64,000 nucleotides of DNA from Ariolimax columbianus (lineage: Eukaryota > Mollusca > Gastropoda > Stylommatophora > Arionidae). The position numbers and the translations under genes are program-made. The DNA lies in the NCBI GenBank assembly GCA_036924085.1, contig JAVGWX010000013.1:42539893-42603892 (forward strand), written 5' to 3'. Position 1 is the first letter of the stretch, and every line of letters starts with the position of its first letter. The notes under the pieces were generated by a model. The model did no database searches and was not told the origin of the DNA. It saw only the letters and a list, made by a program, of their open reading frames with translations. This document shows, piece by piece, positions 9,145 to 20,267 of this stretch.

Positions 9145-10755
9145 GAAAAGTTATATAACTATGAAGGACGAAACGAACCTGAGAAAACCATCCCTCTATC
9201 ATCACAACTATAGAGGATAACCAACTGACAACGAATGATGTGGTAATGCAGCGGTAACGACATTGAGAAGAGGAAATGTGGCCGGCGTGGACAATATCTT
9301 ACAGGCAAGTGGAGAGGTAATGGGGAAAGGCCTGAAAAACATCTGCCACAGAATATGGGCGACAGGAAACTGGCCGGACTTATGGACAAAGTCAATGGTT
9401 ATACCGTTACATAAGTCTGGAAACCTAAAGCTGTGCCAACATTACAGAACAATAAGCCTCATTAGCCACCTTAGCAAGGTCATGCTTAGATTAATCCTCG
9501 ACCGATTGAAACCTCAAGCAGAGAACATCATTGCCGAGGAGCAAGCAGGGTTCAGACAGGGAAGAAGCACTACAGAACATATATTTAATTTAAGGTTGCT
9601 AAGCGAGAAATATCTAGAACTGCAGCAAAAACTGTATCGTGTGTTTATTGATTTTAAGAAGGCGTTTGATAGGGTATGGCATAAAGCGCTATGGGCAACC
9701 ATGAAAATATATAAAATCAACGGACATATTATAAAGGTCCTTGAACACCTGTATTACAAAGCGTCCAGAGCAGTTCTTGTAAATGGTAGTCGAGGGGATT
9801 GGTTTCGCACATCAGTTGGTGTGACACAGCGATGTACACTCTCTCCAACTCTTTTCAATATATTGCTTGAAGGAATTATGAGTGAGGCCCTTGGAGGTCA
9901 CATTGGTACTGTCAAGATAGGGTGCCGAACGATTCCCAACATTAGTTCTGCAGATTATATCGACGGGTTGGCGAGTTCAGAAGCAGAACTCCAGGAATGG
10001 GTCAGAAGGCTAGACGAAACAACTCTTGACTATGGTATGGAGATAAACGCTTGAAAGAAAAACATAATGACCAACAACACCGAGGCTTCAACGGCAGGAT
10101 AAAAGCTAACGGTCAGGAACTCGAAGTGGTTGACCGTTTTAAATATCTAGGGTCGATTGTCAGTGATACAGGATCAAAATGTGAGGTGTTGGCCAGAATA
10201 GCGCAGACAATAGCGACGCTTGCACGGCTCAACAAAATCTGGCAAAACAAACGGTTAGCACTAGGCACGAAAATCAGATTAATACGTACACTTGTCCTGT
10301 CAATATTCCTCTATGCTTGTGAGACATGGACAGTTACAGCTGACCTTCAGTGAAGGATACAGGCCCTGCAGATGATATGTTTTCGAAGATTTTTAAACGT
10401 CACGTACAAAGATCAAGTTACAAATGAGGAAATACGAGATATAATTACAACAGAAATAGGGCCTTTTAAAGACCTCTTGGCAACTGTCAAAAGAAGGAAA
10501 CTCGCTTGGTACGGTCACATTTCGAGATCAATTGGTTTTGCAAATACGATCCTCCACGGAAAGGTGCAAGCAGACGACGAAGAGGCCGTCCCAAAAAGAG
10601 GTAGCAGGACAACCTAATAGAATGGACCAATCTCTGACCAGAAGAGGTTCAGGCAGCGGCCGCTGACAGAGAAGGGAGACGTGGTGTTGCGAGGATGTCT
10701 TCATGTGTGCCCCAACGACCTCATCGGTTACGGGATGACCTCACCTGACCTGATA
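9145..10755 (+). pseudogene. RTE-type LINE, reverse transcriptase with ruined motif C (copy A)
   Basis: 5'-truncated near 9145. The coding text begins LYNYEGRNEPE before a frameshift. The reverse transcriptase runs over 9263-10054 with AEEQAGFRQGRSTTEHIF, motif A FIDFKKAFDRVW and motif B GVTQRCTLSPTLFN (the usual Gln-Gly has become Gln-Arg). The catalytic FADD box reads SADYIDG, so an essential Asp is lost. The thumb region continues in another frame (10051-10353: FKYLGSIVSDTGSK, SIFLYACETWT) and the C-terminus in a third (10372-10617: RRFLNVTYKDQVTNEEIR, KLAWYGHISRS). The 3' end has a short CCTGA-type tandem tail at 10735-10752. Copy B shares the ruined motifs, so inactivation came before the duplication. 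Confidence 0.85.
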
Positions 10756-12440
10756 TGGAAAGTGTTGAACTTATGCTCTTGTTCGCCATAGGTTTCCACG
10801 TTTTGCTAACATATAGGAGCGTACTGAGGACACGGGTATTGTAGACCATGCCTTGGTCTAGGCTGCACGTTTTAAGATTTTCCCAGACACGTTGTAAGAC
10901 CGGAAAATACGGCAGCAGTTTTGTCTATGCGATATCCTATTTCGGTGTCTAGTGAGAGCTTATCGTTGATGAAGGACCCCAGGTAAGTGAACTGGTCCAC
11001 AGAGGCTAATCCGTAGTTGTTGATTTCTGCAGTGACATCTATATTTTGTACCAGCACATTTGTTTCATTCAGGCCTGTTGGGAAGTCACTTTTTTGCACG
11101 CCTGTAAATAACGAGCTATCAAGCTAAGGAGATTTTACTTTCTCTGAATGACAATTGCAGCATAATCAACAAATAACAAGTCCCTGACAGTAACTTCTGT
11201 GATCTTGGTCTTAGCATTTAGTATCTAAAGATTAAACATATAACCATCTGATCTAGTTTGAAGGTAAATTATCCTTTTTTTCATTACCAAATGCGTAATT
11301 CCATAGTAGAGCAAAGACGATTCCGAATAATGTTGGGGCCAGAACGCTGACTTGTTTAACACCACTGTGAATACTGAATGGCTGTGATGCATTACCGTAA
11401 AATTGGACTGTTCCTTTCATATCCTCATGAAATGCACTATTAGCTGCAGCAGTGTGTTAAACATTTTGCCAAAAACACTGAATAGTGACGTGTCTCTGTC
11501 CTTATTGTAGTTACTTCCATCATCTTTATATGTGTATAGTGTGACAATCTTTGAATCCCTTATGTTTTGAAGTACGATGGATTTTGTTCAACCCTAGCAT
11601 AGCAGCATGTGCAGCGGGTTCAAGAGTGTGTCATTACAGGCTTTGATGAGGTCAGGTTGGATCCCGTCGCTGTCTACTCTTCTGCCCAGGGCCAAGTTGC
11701 CAATGGCTTTTTTGACATCTTCTAAAAATGGCTCGACGTCTAGCTCCTCCATTCTATGGTAACCTTGAAAAGTATCAAAGGCTGTTACAGATACAGTACT
11801 TCCGAAGGAGTAAATACCACAGAGTGCGCAAATTGTCGCTTTATCTCCCTTCCTTGTACAGTTATTTTTTCGTCAAAGAGGGATTTGAGGGTGCTTTTGC
11901 AAGTGCAACGAATAATACAGTTTAATTCCACAATATATTTTTTTGAATTTTCCAGTTTGTGCTGGAGCCTGGATGTTTTCACTGAGCTGGAACGAGTACT
12001 CATTTGCACAGATGCGAGATACCTGTTAAAGTTGGCACCTGGTGGACTAAGAATTTGCAGAATAACGGCGTTTGCAAGGCGCTTGTATTTATTCAAGATC
12101 AGCGCGCTTTGTCTCGTGAGGGGTGTCATATTTATTTTTGCTTCGAATCAGTGATTTGGTTTAGCAGTCTCTCTACCTGGAGTAACAAATTCGGTACCAA
12201 TGATGTTTTTTTCCAAAGTTCGCATGTTTATGTTGTGGAATTTTGAGAGTTTCCTCGAAGGTGCCGTTAAAGTAATTGATTAGTGCAGGATCTGACATTT
12301 TACTCGTGTCTATGTGTGGTTTACCTTTGTGTCTGATGTGATGGAACTTTCTTGATTGCCATTACATTTTGCATCGAACCAGTTCATGGTCTGTGTCACA
12401 GTTTGCTCTTTGATATTAACATGTGAGGATCAGATTTGAG
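10756..12440 (-). pseudogene. Heavily decayed LINE ORF2 (linker, reverse transcriptase, thumb)
   Basis: On the minus strand, fragments in shifting frames follow ORF2 order. First comes a linker with NKYKRLANAV (about 12120-11785). Next is QGYHRMEELDVEPFLEDVKK and DGIQPDLIKACNDTLLNPLH (about 11760-11600), then motif B GVKQVSVLAPTLFGI (near 11360-11300) and a mutated motif C region LLFVDYAA. Last are the thumb DQFTYLGSFINDKLSLDTEI (11099-10872) and VLSTLLYVSKTW (near 10830). Motif B has Gln-Val in place of Gln-Gly and motif C has lost its Asp pair. The left end is cut where the RTE at 9145-10755 sits. I infer the RTE inserted into or next to this older copy. Confidence 0.65.
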
Positions 12441-12569
12441 AAAAGACCTCAAAAAATGCAGATCAAGCTGATGCCTGGGCGTGGATCGTGGTTGCATCCA
12501 TAATACCTTTTGTTGGTGTTGGTCTAAAAATAGGATTTGGTCACACAAAGTCCACGGTAGACACAGAGC

Positions 12570-15250
12570 TTTAAAAGCCGTTGCTCATTTTCATAAATTT
12601 TGCGTGCTCCAAAGTTACCAAAACAAGACGAAGTACGAATCGTGATAAGCCCCCAGTATAGCAGTGAAGTAGAACATGATGTTCCTGACCTGGTATGCTT
12701 CTAATGACTGATATCTTGATTTTAATGACGTAGCTGCGGGTCCCAACTTCGTCTCCAGCTGACCCTGTCTTGGGCCACGGAAGTCCAATGCGTGGTAAGT
12801 GCTCCTCTATATGCATCTCGGATGTAGCAGCGTAAAGCAAGGGACTCTGAGCAACGCATTGGAAGTCTTCCCCGTGGTCTCTTCTTACCCCTGGGGTACC
12901 AGACTGCTGCCGTTGTGCTCCATTGACCTTCATTTCGTCGCAATATGTGACCTCCCTACCTACGTTTTGTCTTTTTTGCATGGATCATCGCATCCTTTAC
13001 CAGGAACAATCGCCTTATGTCAGAATTGTGGAGATCTTACATACGTTGGTTCCGGGGCGTGATTCCGACGTGTGTCCCCGTCTCGGCACCGTAACACATC
13101 GCAGTGAGTACAGTGGAATTGAAGAGAGATGTTTGTAGGTCTTGGTCATGACAGCCGCCTAGGACCATGTTAATAGATAAGAAGGCTACCGAATCCGCGA
13201 GACAACGTCTTGTCAGTTAAGGTTCTATGTTATTCTCCACATTGAAAAGACTTCCAACATAAATGTCCTCGTTGACATCCTCTAATCGTACTTCGCCAAG
13301 GAAGACTGGATCACAAGTGGTAAAGCGATTGCGCAACACTTTGGTCTTCGATATATTCATCTCCAGACTTGCTTTCATGTCCTCTCCATCGAGTAGCTGC
13401 ATCATTTGGTTGGCTTCTGCTGCGGGCTTTGTAATGAGCACTATGTCATCGGCAAATCGAAGATGATTGAGGCGTCTACTGCAAATAAGGATACCAAAGG
13501 TCTCCCAGTTGCATCGACTAATGACTGATTCCAAACATGCAAAGAAGAGGTTCGGTGAGATAGGATCGCCCTGGTGTACTATTTTTGAAATGGTACCACA
13601 ATTGGACGTTGGAAGGGACGAAATGTGGCAGTGCAGTTCGTAGAACTGTTGGCCAAAACTCTAATGTAACGAGGATCTACACCTTGTTCCAACAGTGAAC
13701 GCCAGACTAAGTGTGGTTCTACAGAGTCGAAAGCATTTTTATAGTCAATGAAGGTGAATATCAAAGACGTCTGGAACTCTCAGGCTGCCTCAATACGGCG
13801 GCAACAGGTTGAAATGTGGTCCATTGTGATGTACGAACGCCGAAAGCTTGTCTGTTCCACTGGTTGCGATTCTTCGAGAGTGGTGCGGACTCTAGCAAAG
13901 ATGCATTTTGTAAACAGCTTGTAAGGGACCGAAAAGAGAGTAATTGGGCGATAGTTTACTAGATCCTCTTTGTCTCCTTTCTTGCGCAATAGTGTTATCC
14001 TCGAGTTGTGCCAGGCAGCAGGTGTTCCTCCCGAATGAAGATAGCGTGTCAAATGTGGCGCTAGTTCTTGGTAAAGGGGTAGACCGCAATCCCGGATGAC
14101 CTTCGCAGTGATGCCATCTTCACCTGGGAATTTTCTAGGTAGCATTGACTCGACAGCACGGCGAATTTCTAAGGGTAAGATGTCTGGAAGAGGGGGTAAA
14201 GTGGAATGGGAAGGCAATTGAAGGGGTTTCTGATGATCTGAACAGTTTTGTGCAGTATGCTTTCATTATTAACTCCATGCCCAGCAGTGATGTTCTGCGA
14301 GATCCATTGGAAGCTGTCAGACAAGGAATGATTTGGCGGTGTTCAGGAAGGCTATGAGTAGCTAAATTAATGCTGCGCCGATATTCAGCAGCTTTGAGTA
14401 GACATTCACGGGCAAAGTTTCCATGATATTCTTTGAGCTTTTGCTTAAGGCTTGTGTGGTTGTTTTGAGAGAGAGCCATCTTACGCCGCTCCTCTACCAA
14501 AGCTCGAGTGGTAGGTGAAATACGATATGTGGTGTGAGTCGATGCTGAAAGACTGGCTGCCTTTGAAATCGATATGATTGTTGCAATCAGATTTACATAG
14601 TCAGCATCGATGTCGGTGTCGATAGAAGCTCCTAGATGCACGCTAGCTGCGAGGGTGGTACAAATCGAGAGATCGATGAGCGTCTCTGGACCACGGTATG
14701 ATCGCTGCTGATGAAACTATACATTTTAGAGCAAAGTGGAAACGAGCACAGAAGAGGCGATGGTCGCTTCTAGTGCAGAAGGAACCAATCACTGAGACAT
14801 CAGTTGCCGAACTACGATTGGACAAGACATGGTCAATATCATGGCGATGAAATCCACTGGATCCTATATGTGTACTTCTTGTGGATGGACTTCTGGAAAA
14901 AGCTGTTACAGGGAAACAGTCAATTTGATTCACAAAAGGTGGTCAGTCTGTGACTTGCGTCGTTCCTTGATTCTCCAGAGTGTGGCCCCAAATATGTTTC
15001 ACCATGTTGGCGAGGCCCTTTTCTGGCATTAAAGTCGCCAGTAATGATTTTGTAATAACTAATAACTGTGGCGTCGCCGGAGGACTTCATGAAGGTTGTC
15101 ATATAAATCGGCATCCTCTTGTTTGTCTTTGTCTGCTGTTGGTGCATACACTTGAATCGTTGTCGAAGTTGTACGTAGCCAGTTATGATATGTACTATTA
15201 CCTGAAGAGGGCTGGCCCAAAACGGAACCTATCTCTTGTCGCAATGAGGC
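12570..15250 (-). pseudogene. RTE-1-like LINE: endonuclease, reverse transcriptase and C-terminus, frame-broken (copy A)
   Basis: Nearly complete in domain order on the minus strand. The endonuclease appears as TIQVYAPTADKDKQ (15244-15059), ITGDFNARKG with catalytic Asp/Asn (15147-14920), and IDHVLSNRS and RSDHRLFCARF (14933-14643). The linker is at 14641-14135. The reverse transcriptase follows: KGDKEDLVNYRPITLFSVPY (14217-13780), motif A FIDYKNAFDSVE (13764-13579), motif B VHQGDPISPNLFFACLE across a frameshift near 13570-13530, and motif C LNHLRFADDIVLI intact (13534-13217). The C-terminus has PRGKKRPRGRL and DRVSWRRSWDP (12943-12722). Wording such as FIDYKNAFDSVE and LRFADDIVLI is characteristic of the RTE-1 group. 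At least four frame changes make it non-functional as it stands. B (54861-57541) has the same breaks. Confidence 0.8.
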
Positions 15251-15432
15251 TCACATTTACGTGAATTTTACATGAAACCTTCAACGCAAACAAAGAAAGC
15301 GACCATTGACTAATACATATTCTTATAAAAAAGTATATTGGCGTCAGGCCTGGAACACAAGGTAGAATCATATGCACTAACAATGATGACAAGTCCGACA
15401 GTAGTATGGATACAGAGACAGACAGACACACA

Positions 15433-15677
15433 GGGGACGGCGTGGGCTGGTGGTTAAGTGATACGGCTCATAACCTGAAGGTGCTGGGTTCGATCCCTAC
15501 CACAGCCCCGGCCGTTACCCCGGGGAAACAAACCCTTAGACAATGCAGGAGGAAGAAGACCCTTACATAAAATGAATGCTGAAGTCGGATGCACTGGGCC
15601 GACAGGCGCAAAATAAAAACCACAGTGCAACGCACAACGCCTTGGGGAATAGAAAAATAAGGCGAGCGCAAAAAAAA
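15433..15677 (+). mobile_element. tRNA-derived SINE (tRNA-Met-like head), copy A
   Basis: The first about 75 bp resemble a tRNA: an A-box-like TGGTGGTTAAGTG at 15450-15462, an anticodon-arm-like GGCTCATAACC with CAT in the loop position, and a B box GGTTCGATCCC at 15487-15497. Together these look most like elongator tRNA-Met. A body with no coding capacity follows, ending in an A-rich stretch (about 15660-15677). The same unit recurs on the minus strand at 25258-25512 and in copy B. RNA polymerase III would be expected to transcribe such an element from the internal A and B boxes; movement would depend on a LINE partner. Confidence 0.8.
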
Positions 15678-15804
15678 CCCGAAAAATCAGACAGAGTGGG
15701 TGCAACACTGTGCATGGATTACATAGAAAATCAGAGAAACAAAATAGTTCGAACACAGGACAAGAATGAAACCAAAGTTACCAGCTGCTCGTATCTACAA
15801 TACC

Positions 15805-15930
15805 AGACACCAGGGTTGCAGAGCAGGAGGGAGACCACGAAAAACATGGATGGATGGTGTAAGTGAGACGCTGAAGAAACACGGAACGACAACAACATCG
15901 ACGACAAAGCTGGCACGCGACAGATAACTA
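15805..15930 (+). pseudogene. LINE ORF2 C-terminal scrap
   Basis: The plus-strand frame reads GRPRKTWMDGVSETLKKHG and then KLARDR before a stop near 15925. This matches the basic GRPRK-x-W block at the end of RTE-like ORF2 proteins. Nothing upstream survives; the interval 15678-15804 shows no further coding sequence. Confidence 0.55.
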
Positions 15931-16064
15931 CACCTCCCCACAACGTCTAAAAATACAAGTGGATAAAAGATAGTGATGCTCTGTTTATATTTAAAACTTG
16001 AAGATATTACAGGAGATGTATATGGAAGAATTTCCAATTTGCCAGGAAAATTCCGCTAAATCTG

Positions 16065-16293
16065 GGTTACACTCTAAGTGGCTACCCCTCAAAAAAACAC
16101 ATGTCCTTCGGTTACCCTCTAAGTGGCTCCCCCTTAAAAAAAACACATGTCCTTCGGTTACCCTCTAAGTGGCTACCCTTTCAAATAAACACATGTCCTT
16201 CGGTTACCATCTAAGGGGCTACCACTTCAAATACACACATGTCCTTCGGTTACCCTCTAAGTGGCTACCCCTTCAAATAAACACATGTCCTTC
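16065..16293. repeat. 46-bp minisatellite, five units (copy A)
   Basis: Each unit starts GGTTACCCTCTAAGTGGCTA and ends ACACATGTCCTTC. Five tandem units fill 229 bp. The spacer in the middle of the unit varies (CCCTCAAAAAAA, CCCCTTAAAAAAAA, CCTTTCAAATAA). In copy B the second unit reads CTTCAAATAA where A reads CTTAAAAAAA, so units have changed since the duplication. Confidence 0.9.
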
Positions 16294-16950
16294 GAAACTG
16301 GCATTGCGATTGGTTAAGTGCATGTTTCCTTACAAGAGGTCAGGACAGAGGATCAAATAGTACCTGGTCTGTGTTTCAATAACTGGGGCAAAATAACATG
16401 AAGATAAAAAGATGTATAAGACTTCATATCGTCATTACACTTAAAGTACGGCTCGCCATACGGATCATCAATTTCAGTTTTTATCCTGGTGTTTCATTTT
16501 CCTAGAACAGGGGAAAGATCGATTGATTTATTGTTTTTTCCACTCTAAGTAAATCAAATGCTCATCATTAAAGCTGGGATAGTAACAACAACTCGTTTTC
16601 CGAATAGTGCAGTGACAGTTTTAAAAAAATATGATCTAATCATGATAAGATTGCTAGCCTAGGAGACAACTTTCTTTAATTGCATTTGACGACATGTTTA
16701 GTTGGTCCAATCAAATAAAGGCCAGAGATTTTAGTTCCATGTACGGCACATTTATCCAACCAATTCACGTCCAATTATTTTATATTGAACCATTCGTTTC
16801 AGATCTATCCATCTCTTCCTTGTTTCCTGTGTTGGTCTCTAACTTTAACTCTAATCTCCCGTTGCATTTTGGTCTGTTTCTGTTTCTCGGCCTTAGGGGA
16901 TACAGAACAGTTTCTTGGAAGGTTATATAGGTGTTATTCGTTTTAACCTT
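16294..16950. other. No recognisable feature
   Basis: AT-rich DNA. Small open stretches on both strands (16694-16930 plus, 16780-17025 minus) lie over each other and carry no known domain. Confidence 0.5.
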
Positions 16951-16955
16951 GGTAC

Positions 16956-17045
16956 GACTATCGTAGAGCGTCTGATTAGTGTAGTAATAGAGCACTCGCC
17001 TTTCAAGGGAAGGGTAGAGGTTCATATCCCGCTACCGGCTCCCGT
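16956..17045 (+). other. Possible tRNA-like head of a SINE or tRNA relic
   Basis: The stretch contains AGTGTAGTAATAGAGCACTC, which resembles a tRNA D-arm and A box, then GCCTTTCAAGG in the anticodon-arm position, and AGAGGTTCATATCCCGCTAC, which is close to a B box (consensus GGTTCGANTCC). No full cloverleaf with matching acceptor stem is evident, so I do not call a functional tRNA. The copy in B is at 59246-59335. Confidence 0.3.
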
Positions 17046-17207
17046 CAGCTGTATAGGCGGTACGTTTTCAAATGTGTATTCGTCCTGCGGTTAAGGAAAG
17101 AAAGGCATCGAGAAAGGGAACTGTCCACTATACCTCACACAAGTTGGGACTTAACACAATGAAGTCTGATAACACTTCATCTTCGACGGCAGTTTCTACT
17201 ATGGGAC

Positions 17208-17668
17208 TTGTAAGATGATTATCATCAGGTGCCTTGCCGGTTGACGTTGGCGATCATGGACCTCCATCCACTACTATCACGTGTGTCGTTTACCAACTCT
17301 GTTGTTGATTGTCGCCCCTGCCATTCTCTCAGGTTGTCCAACATCTTTTTTCTCTGCCTTCCTCTGTCTCTCTTCTCTGCCATCTTTCCCGTTGTCACAG
17401 CGTTCTCCAAGCCGCCTCTTCTCATAATATGCCCGAAAAAGAATGACTGCCTTGTTCTGCTCTTTGCAATTTGTTGTATGTGTATTTGTGGCTCTTCTTT
17501 AAATGTATCATTCGTCTTCTCTGCAATCTCTGGTATGTGCATCATCCCTCTGTAAAACCACATATCCACTGATTCCGTTGTAAGATCAATATGTTGATAA
17601 GAGTGATCAGAGATCATAAGACACCCTGATCCACCGCGACCTCGCTTCCTTGGAAACCTTTTAGACAC
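17208..17668 (-). pseudogene. LINE ORF2 C-terminal fragment
   Basis: An open minus frame of 147 codons. Its second half reads FFFGHIMRRGGLENAVTTGK, DRGRQRKKMLDNLREWQ and GWRSMIANVNRQGT, the standard ending of a widespread RTE-like ORF2. The first half also fits the DNA-binding part between thumb and C-terminus. The end is followed by TGATGATAATCATC, a likely short-repeat 3' tail. It is truncated 5' near 17668. The frame is intact over the part retained in both copies. Confidence 0.7.
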
Positions 17669-17679
17669 TCCATCTAGCA

Positions 17680-18130
17680 GCTAAGGAAACTGCTGAACAC
17701 AAAATGGCAAGACAGGATTACATATGCAGAAGTTTTTTTGTCCACATGTCAGATGAGCAGCTCCCAAAGAAAATATGATATGGTAAGCTTGAGTCAGGCA
17801 AGCGAGCTCGTGGTGGCAAATTAAAACGTTACAAAGAAACTCTGGAAGCTTCACTGAAAAACTGCGGCCTTGACTCTGATGGTTGAGGGAACACTGCTGC
17901 TGATCGCTCTGCCTGTCGAAGGAAAATCTCTTCTGTCGCGATTTATATGGAGCAGACAAGAATCAGGGAAGCTGTACGGAAACAAGCGACATGAAAGTAA
18001 AGAGAAATGTGTTTTTCTGCTCTCGGAGCCACATACGCTTTCGGGCTCGGGTTTGGTCAGCGATCTACGAATCCACTCCAGGATTGACAGATGACAATGC
18101 GGTTCTCTTCTGAAACGATGTACAAACAAC
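17680..18130 (+). pseudogene. LINE ORF2 C-terminal fragment with degenerate zinc-finger tail
   Basis: The plus-strand text reads HMSDEQLPKKI, a stop, then YGKLESGKRARGGKLKRYKE and ASLKNCGLDSDG, a stop, and ADRSACRRKISSV. This is the block after the thumb in LINE families whose ORF2 ends in a C2H2 finger. A shifted frame gives SGSGLVSDLRIHSR, which matches the SRIGLxSHxRxH part of that finger with His changed to Asp. The upstream catalytic region is absent. Confidence 0.6.
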
Positions 18131-18149
18131 AACGCAGTGTGTTATTTCG

Positions 18150-18786
18150 CGCTAACGTTTATTGAGAGAAAACAATATTAGAAAGATAGATAAAGAAAGG
18201 AACCTAGGGGTTAAAATAGATCATATAGGTAAGGTGATGGAGCAAGTTCAGGTAGCAGTAAAAATGGCAAATGCAACGTTAGGTATGATAAAAAGAAATA
18301 TTAAACATAGAAACAAGGAAGTGATAGTCAAACTGTATAAAGCATTAGTTAGACCTAGATTGGAGTACTGTGTACAGGTGTGGATGCCTTATCGTAGAGG
18401 GGATATAAACATGCTGGAAAGGATACACAAAAAAGCGACAAAGCTGAAAGTGAGATTTCAGAATTACAGTTATGAGGAAAGACTAAGAAAAACCGGCCAT
18501 CAGTATCTAGAAGAGAGAAGAATTCGAGGTGACAATACAGGTTTATAAGAAGATCAGAGTAATGGATAAATTAGACTATAACAAGTTTTTTTCAAAATAC
18601 AGCCACCCCCAAGAGCAAGAAGGCATAGCTACAAATTAACTAAAGAGAGGTCCAGATTAGATATTAGGAAATATTTTTTTAGTCAGAGAGTGGTGAATGC
18701 TTGGAATGCATTGCCACGGGAGGAGGTAGTGGAGGCAGGGACAATTAATGGATTTAAGAATAAATTGGATGCGCATAGCTTTTAGA
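18150..18786 (+). pseudogene. CR1/L2-type LINE 3' end
   Basis: The open frame 18162-18548 reads NLGVKIDHIGKVMEQVQVAV, IKRNIKHRNKEVIVKLYKAL, VRPRLEYCVQVWMPYRRGDI and YEERLRKTGHQYLEERRIRG. This is the thumb and C-terminal part of ORF2 in CR1 and L2 elements. After one frameshift near 18548 the ending continues as HSYKLTKERSRLDIRKYFF and RVVNAWNALPREEVVEAG to a stop at about 18783, the usual CR1/L2 C-terminus. 5'-truncated. Confidence 0.8.
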
Positions 18787-18814
18787 GCAAAGTAATTTAA
18801 ATGAAACTAGTTAT

Positions 18815-19455
18815 TGACAAACTCTGCAGGGTCTTCTTTCTTCTTCGTAGCGTTCAGGATCTTTTGGTCATGCTATATCTGCAGGCCAGTCGCCATGATG
18901 AAGTCTGTAGTCTTCACCAGGTCGGAGCGGCTGCCCCACAGCTTTTGTCACAGCTCTGCATCCTCTGGCCAGATCCGGCATCTCGATTCCCTATAGATTG
19001 GGCATTCCTGTAGAATATGCTCAGGGTTCTGGCCTCTTATTCCACATGGGCACTCATCGGTGTGTGAAATCTTCAGTCGGTACACATGTTCTAGTAGTCT
19101 GCAGTGTCTAGTTCTCAGGCGAAAAAAGGTAGTTTGTTGATTTCTTTTGAGTTGGTGAATTGGGTCTGGTGTACTGTCTATGTTCCTGTCTTCTCTCCAT
19201 TGGTGTGTATACTGATTTCTGAGGATTTTCTTGATTTCTCTGTATTGTACTCGATGACTAAATTGTGCCATTTTGCTGCCATCTTTTGCCAGAGTGTCAG
19301 CTCTCTCGTTTCCCGTCATTTCGCATTTGGAGGGTAGCCACTGGAGGGCTATTGTTGAGTATCCCTGGCGTTTTCCCAGTTCTGATCTGATCTCTGATAA
19401 CAGTGGTTCGTTGTTTGTTTTTGGTATTATCTCTAATAGTAGCAGGGTCTTATAA
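18815..19455 (-). pseudogene. I-like LINE 3' end: RNase H C-terminus and Cys/His tail (second subfamily)
   Basis: The minus frame (19319-18948) reads MTGNERADTLAKDGSK, preceded in frame by WLPSKCE. This is the last RNase H block, but the usual His is replaced (PSK where active copies have PSH). It continues RLRTRHCRLLEHVYRLKI and DECPCGIRGQNPEHILQEC, the Cys-x-Cys...His...Cys tail. It is related to the element at 719-3889 but clearly diverged. A third, more decayed member lies at 22625-23010. Confidence 0.75.
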
Positions 19456-19668
19456 ACAAGTATAAAGACGTTAGGTTAAGTTTCGTTTCACCGGCTTACA
19501 GTGTCGTTTGTATGACAATGTGTGATCCATTGTATTTCCCAGGTACGTATGTGTATCCTTATGTTCAAGTTCTTGCCCCTGCCAACTAATCTTTCAGACT
19601 CAGAGGGTTATTTTAACATGCTACTGTGGCTTGTGAAGCTAGGTTGTCTATTCATTCATTGCTATAAA
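19456..19668. other. Short unassigned interval
   Basis: Nothing recognised. It may be older DNA into which the RTE fragment to the right inserted. Confidence 0.4.
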
Positions 19669-19676
19669 CTATACAG

Positions 19677-20261
19677 GTAAGAGGGATCGCATCCAGAGGT
19701 AATTACAAGAATAGCACAAACAACAGCGACGCTCACTCGGCTGAAACCTATATGGCAAGACAAGCGGCTTGCCATCGGCATAAAAGTTAGACTAATGCGC
19801 TCTCTGGTGATCTCAATATTTATGTATGCCTGCGAGACGTCGACCACTACAGCAGATATCCAGGGCAGAGTACATGGAATGGAAATGAGGTGCTATAGAA
19901 AACACCTAAATGTTACATATAAAGATCGTGTCACGAACGTAGAAATACGACAGAGAGTTGAAAACGCTTTTAGTCTTTTTGAAGATCTGTTCACAACAAT
20001 CAAAAGACGAAAGATGGCCTGGTGCGGGCACGTCGCGAGGTCCAACGGAATTACCAACTCGATACTCTTTGGTTCCGTGCCGGGAATGAGAGGGCGAGAA
20101 CGTCCAAGGAAGAGGTGGGTGGACAACATCACTGAGTGGTCAAGCCTTCGTCCCGGTGAGATACGACAGGCAGCGGCTGACAGAGAAAGATGGCGTGGGA
20201 TTTTGGGAGTGTCTTCAAGTGTGCTCCAACGACCTGATGGGTTACAGGATGAACTGAACTG
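19677..20261 (+). pseudogene. RTE-type LINE 3' fragment (copy A)
   Basis: Truncated at the thumb (EVITRIAQTTATLTRLKPIW). From 19795 to the stop at 20260 the frame is open: SIFMYACETSTTTAD, MEMRCYRKHLNVTYKDRVTN, RRKMAWCGHVARSNG and RERPRKRWVDNITEWSSLRP. It ends in GAACTGAACTGA, the tandem CTGAA tail typical of this family. ATACAG at 19671-19676 and again at 20262-20267 is a plausible short target duplication. This copy is intact over its retained length; the partner in B has a one-base loss. Confidence 0.8.
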
Positions 20262-20267
20262 ATACAG

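Noticed and set aside
15433..15510. Functional tRNA-Met gene
   Set aside because: The tRNA-like part is the head of a dispersed repeat with a shared body and A-rich tail, so it is a SINE.
16065..16293. CRISPR-like short direct repeats
   Set aside because: The parts between the conserved blocks are near-identical A-rich variants, not unique spacers.
16956..17045. Functional tRNA gene
   Set aside because: B-box mismatches and no convincing acceptor stem; reported only as a possible tRNA-like relic.
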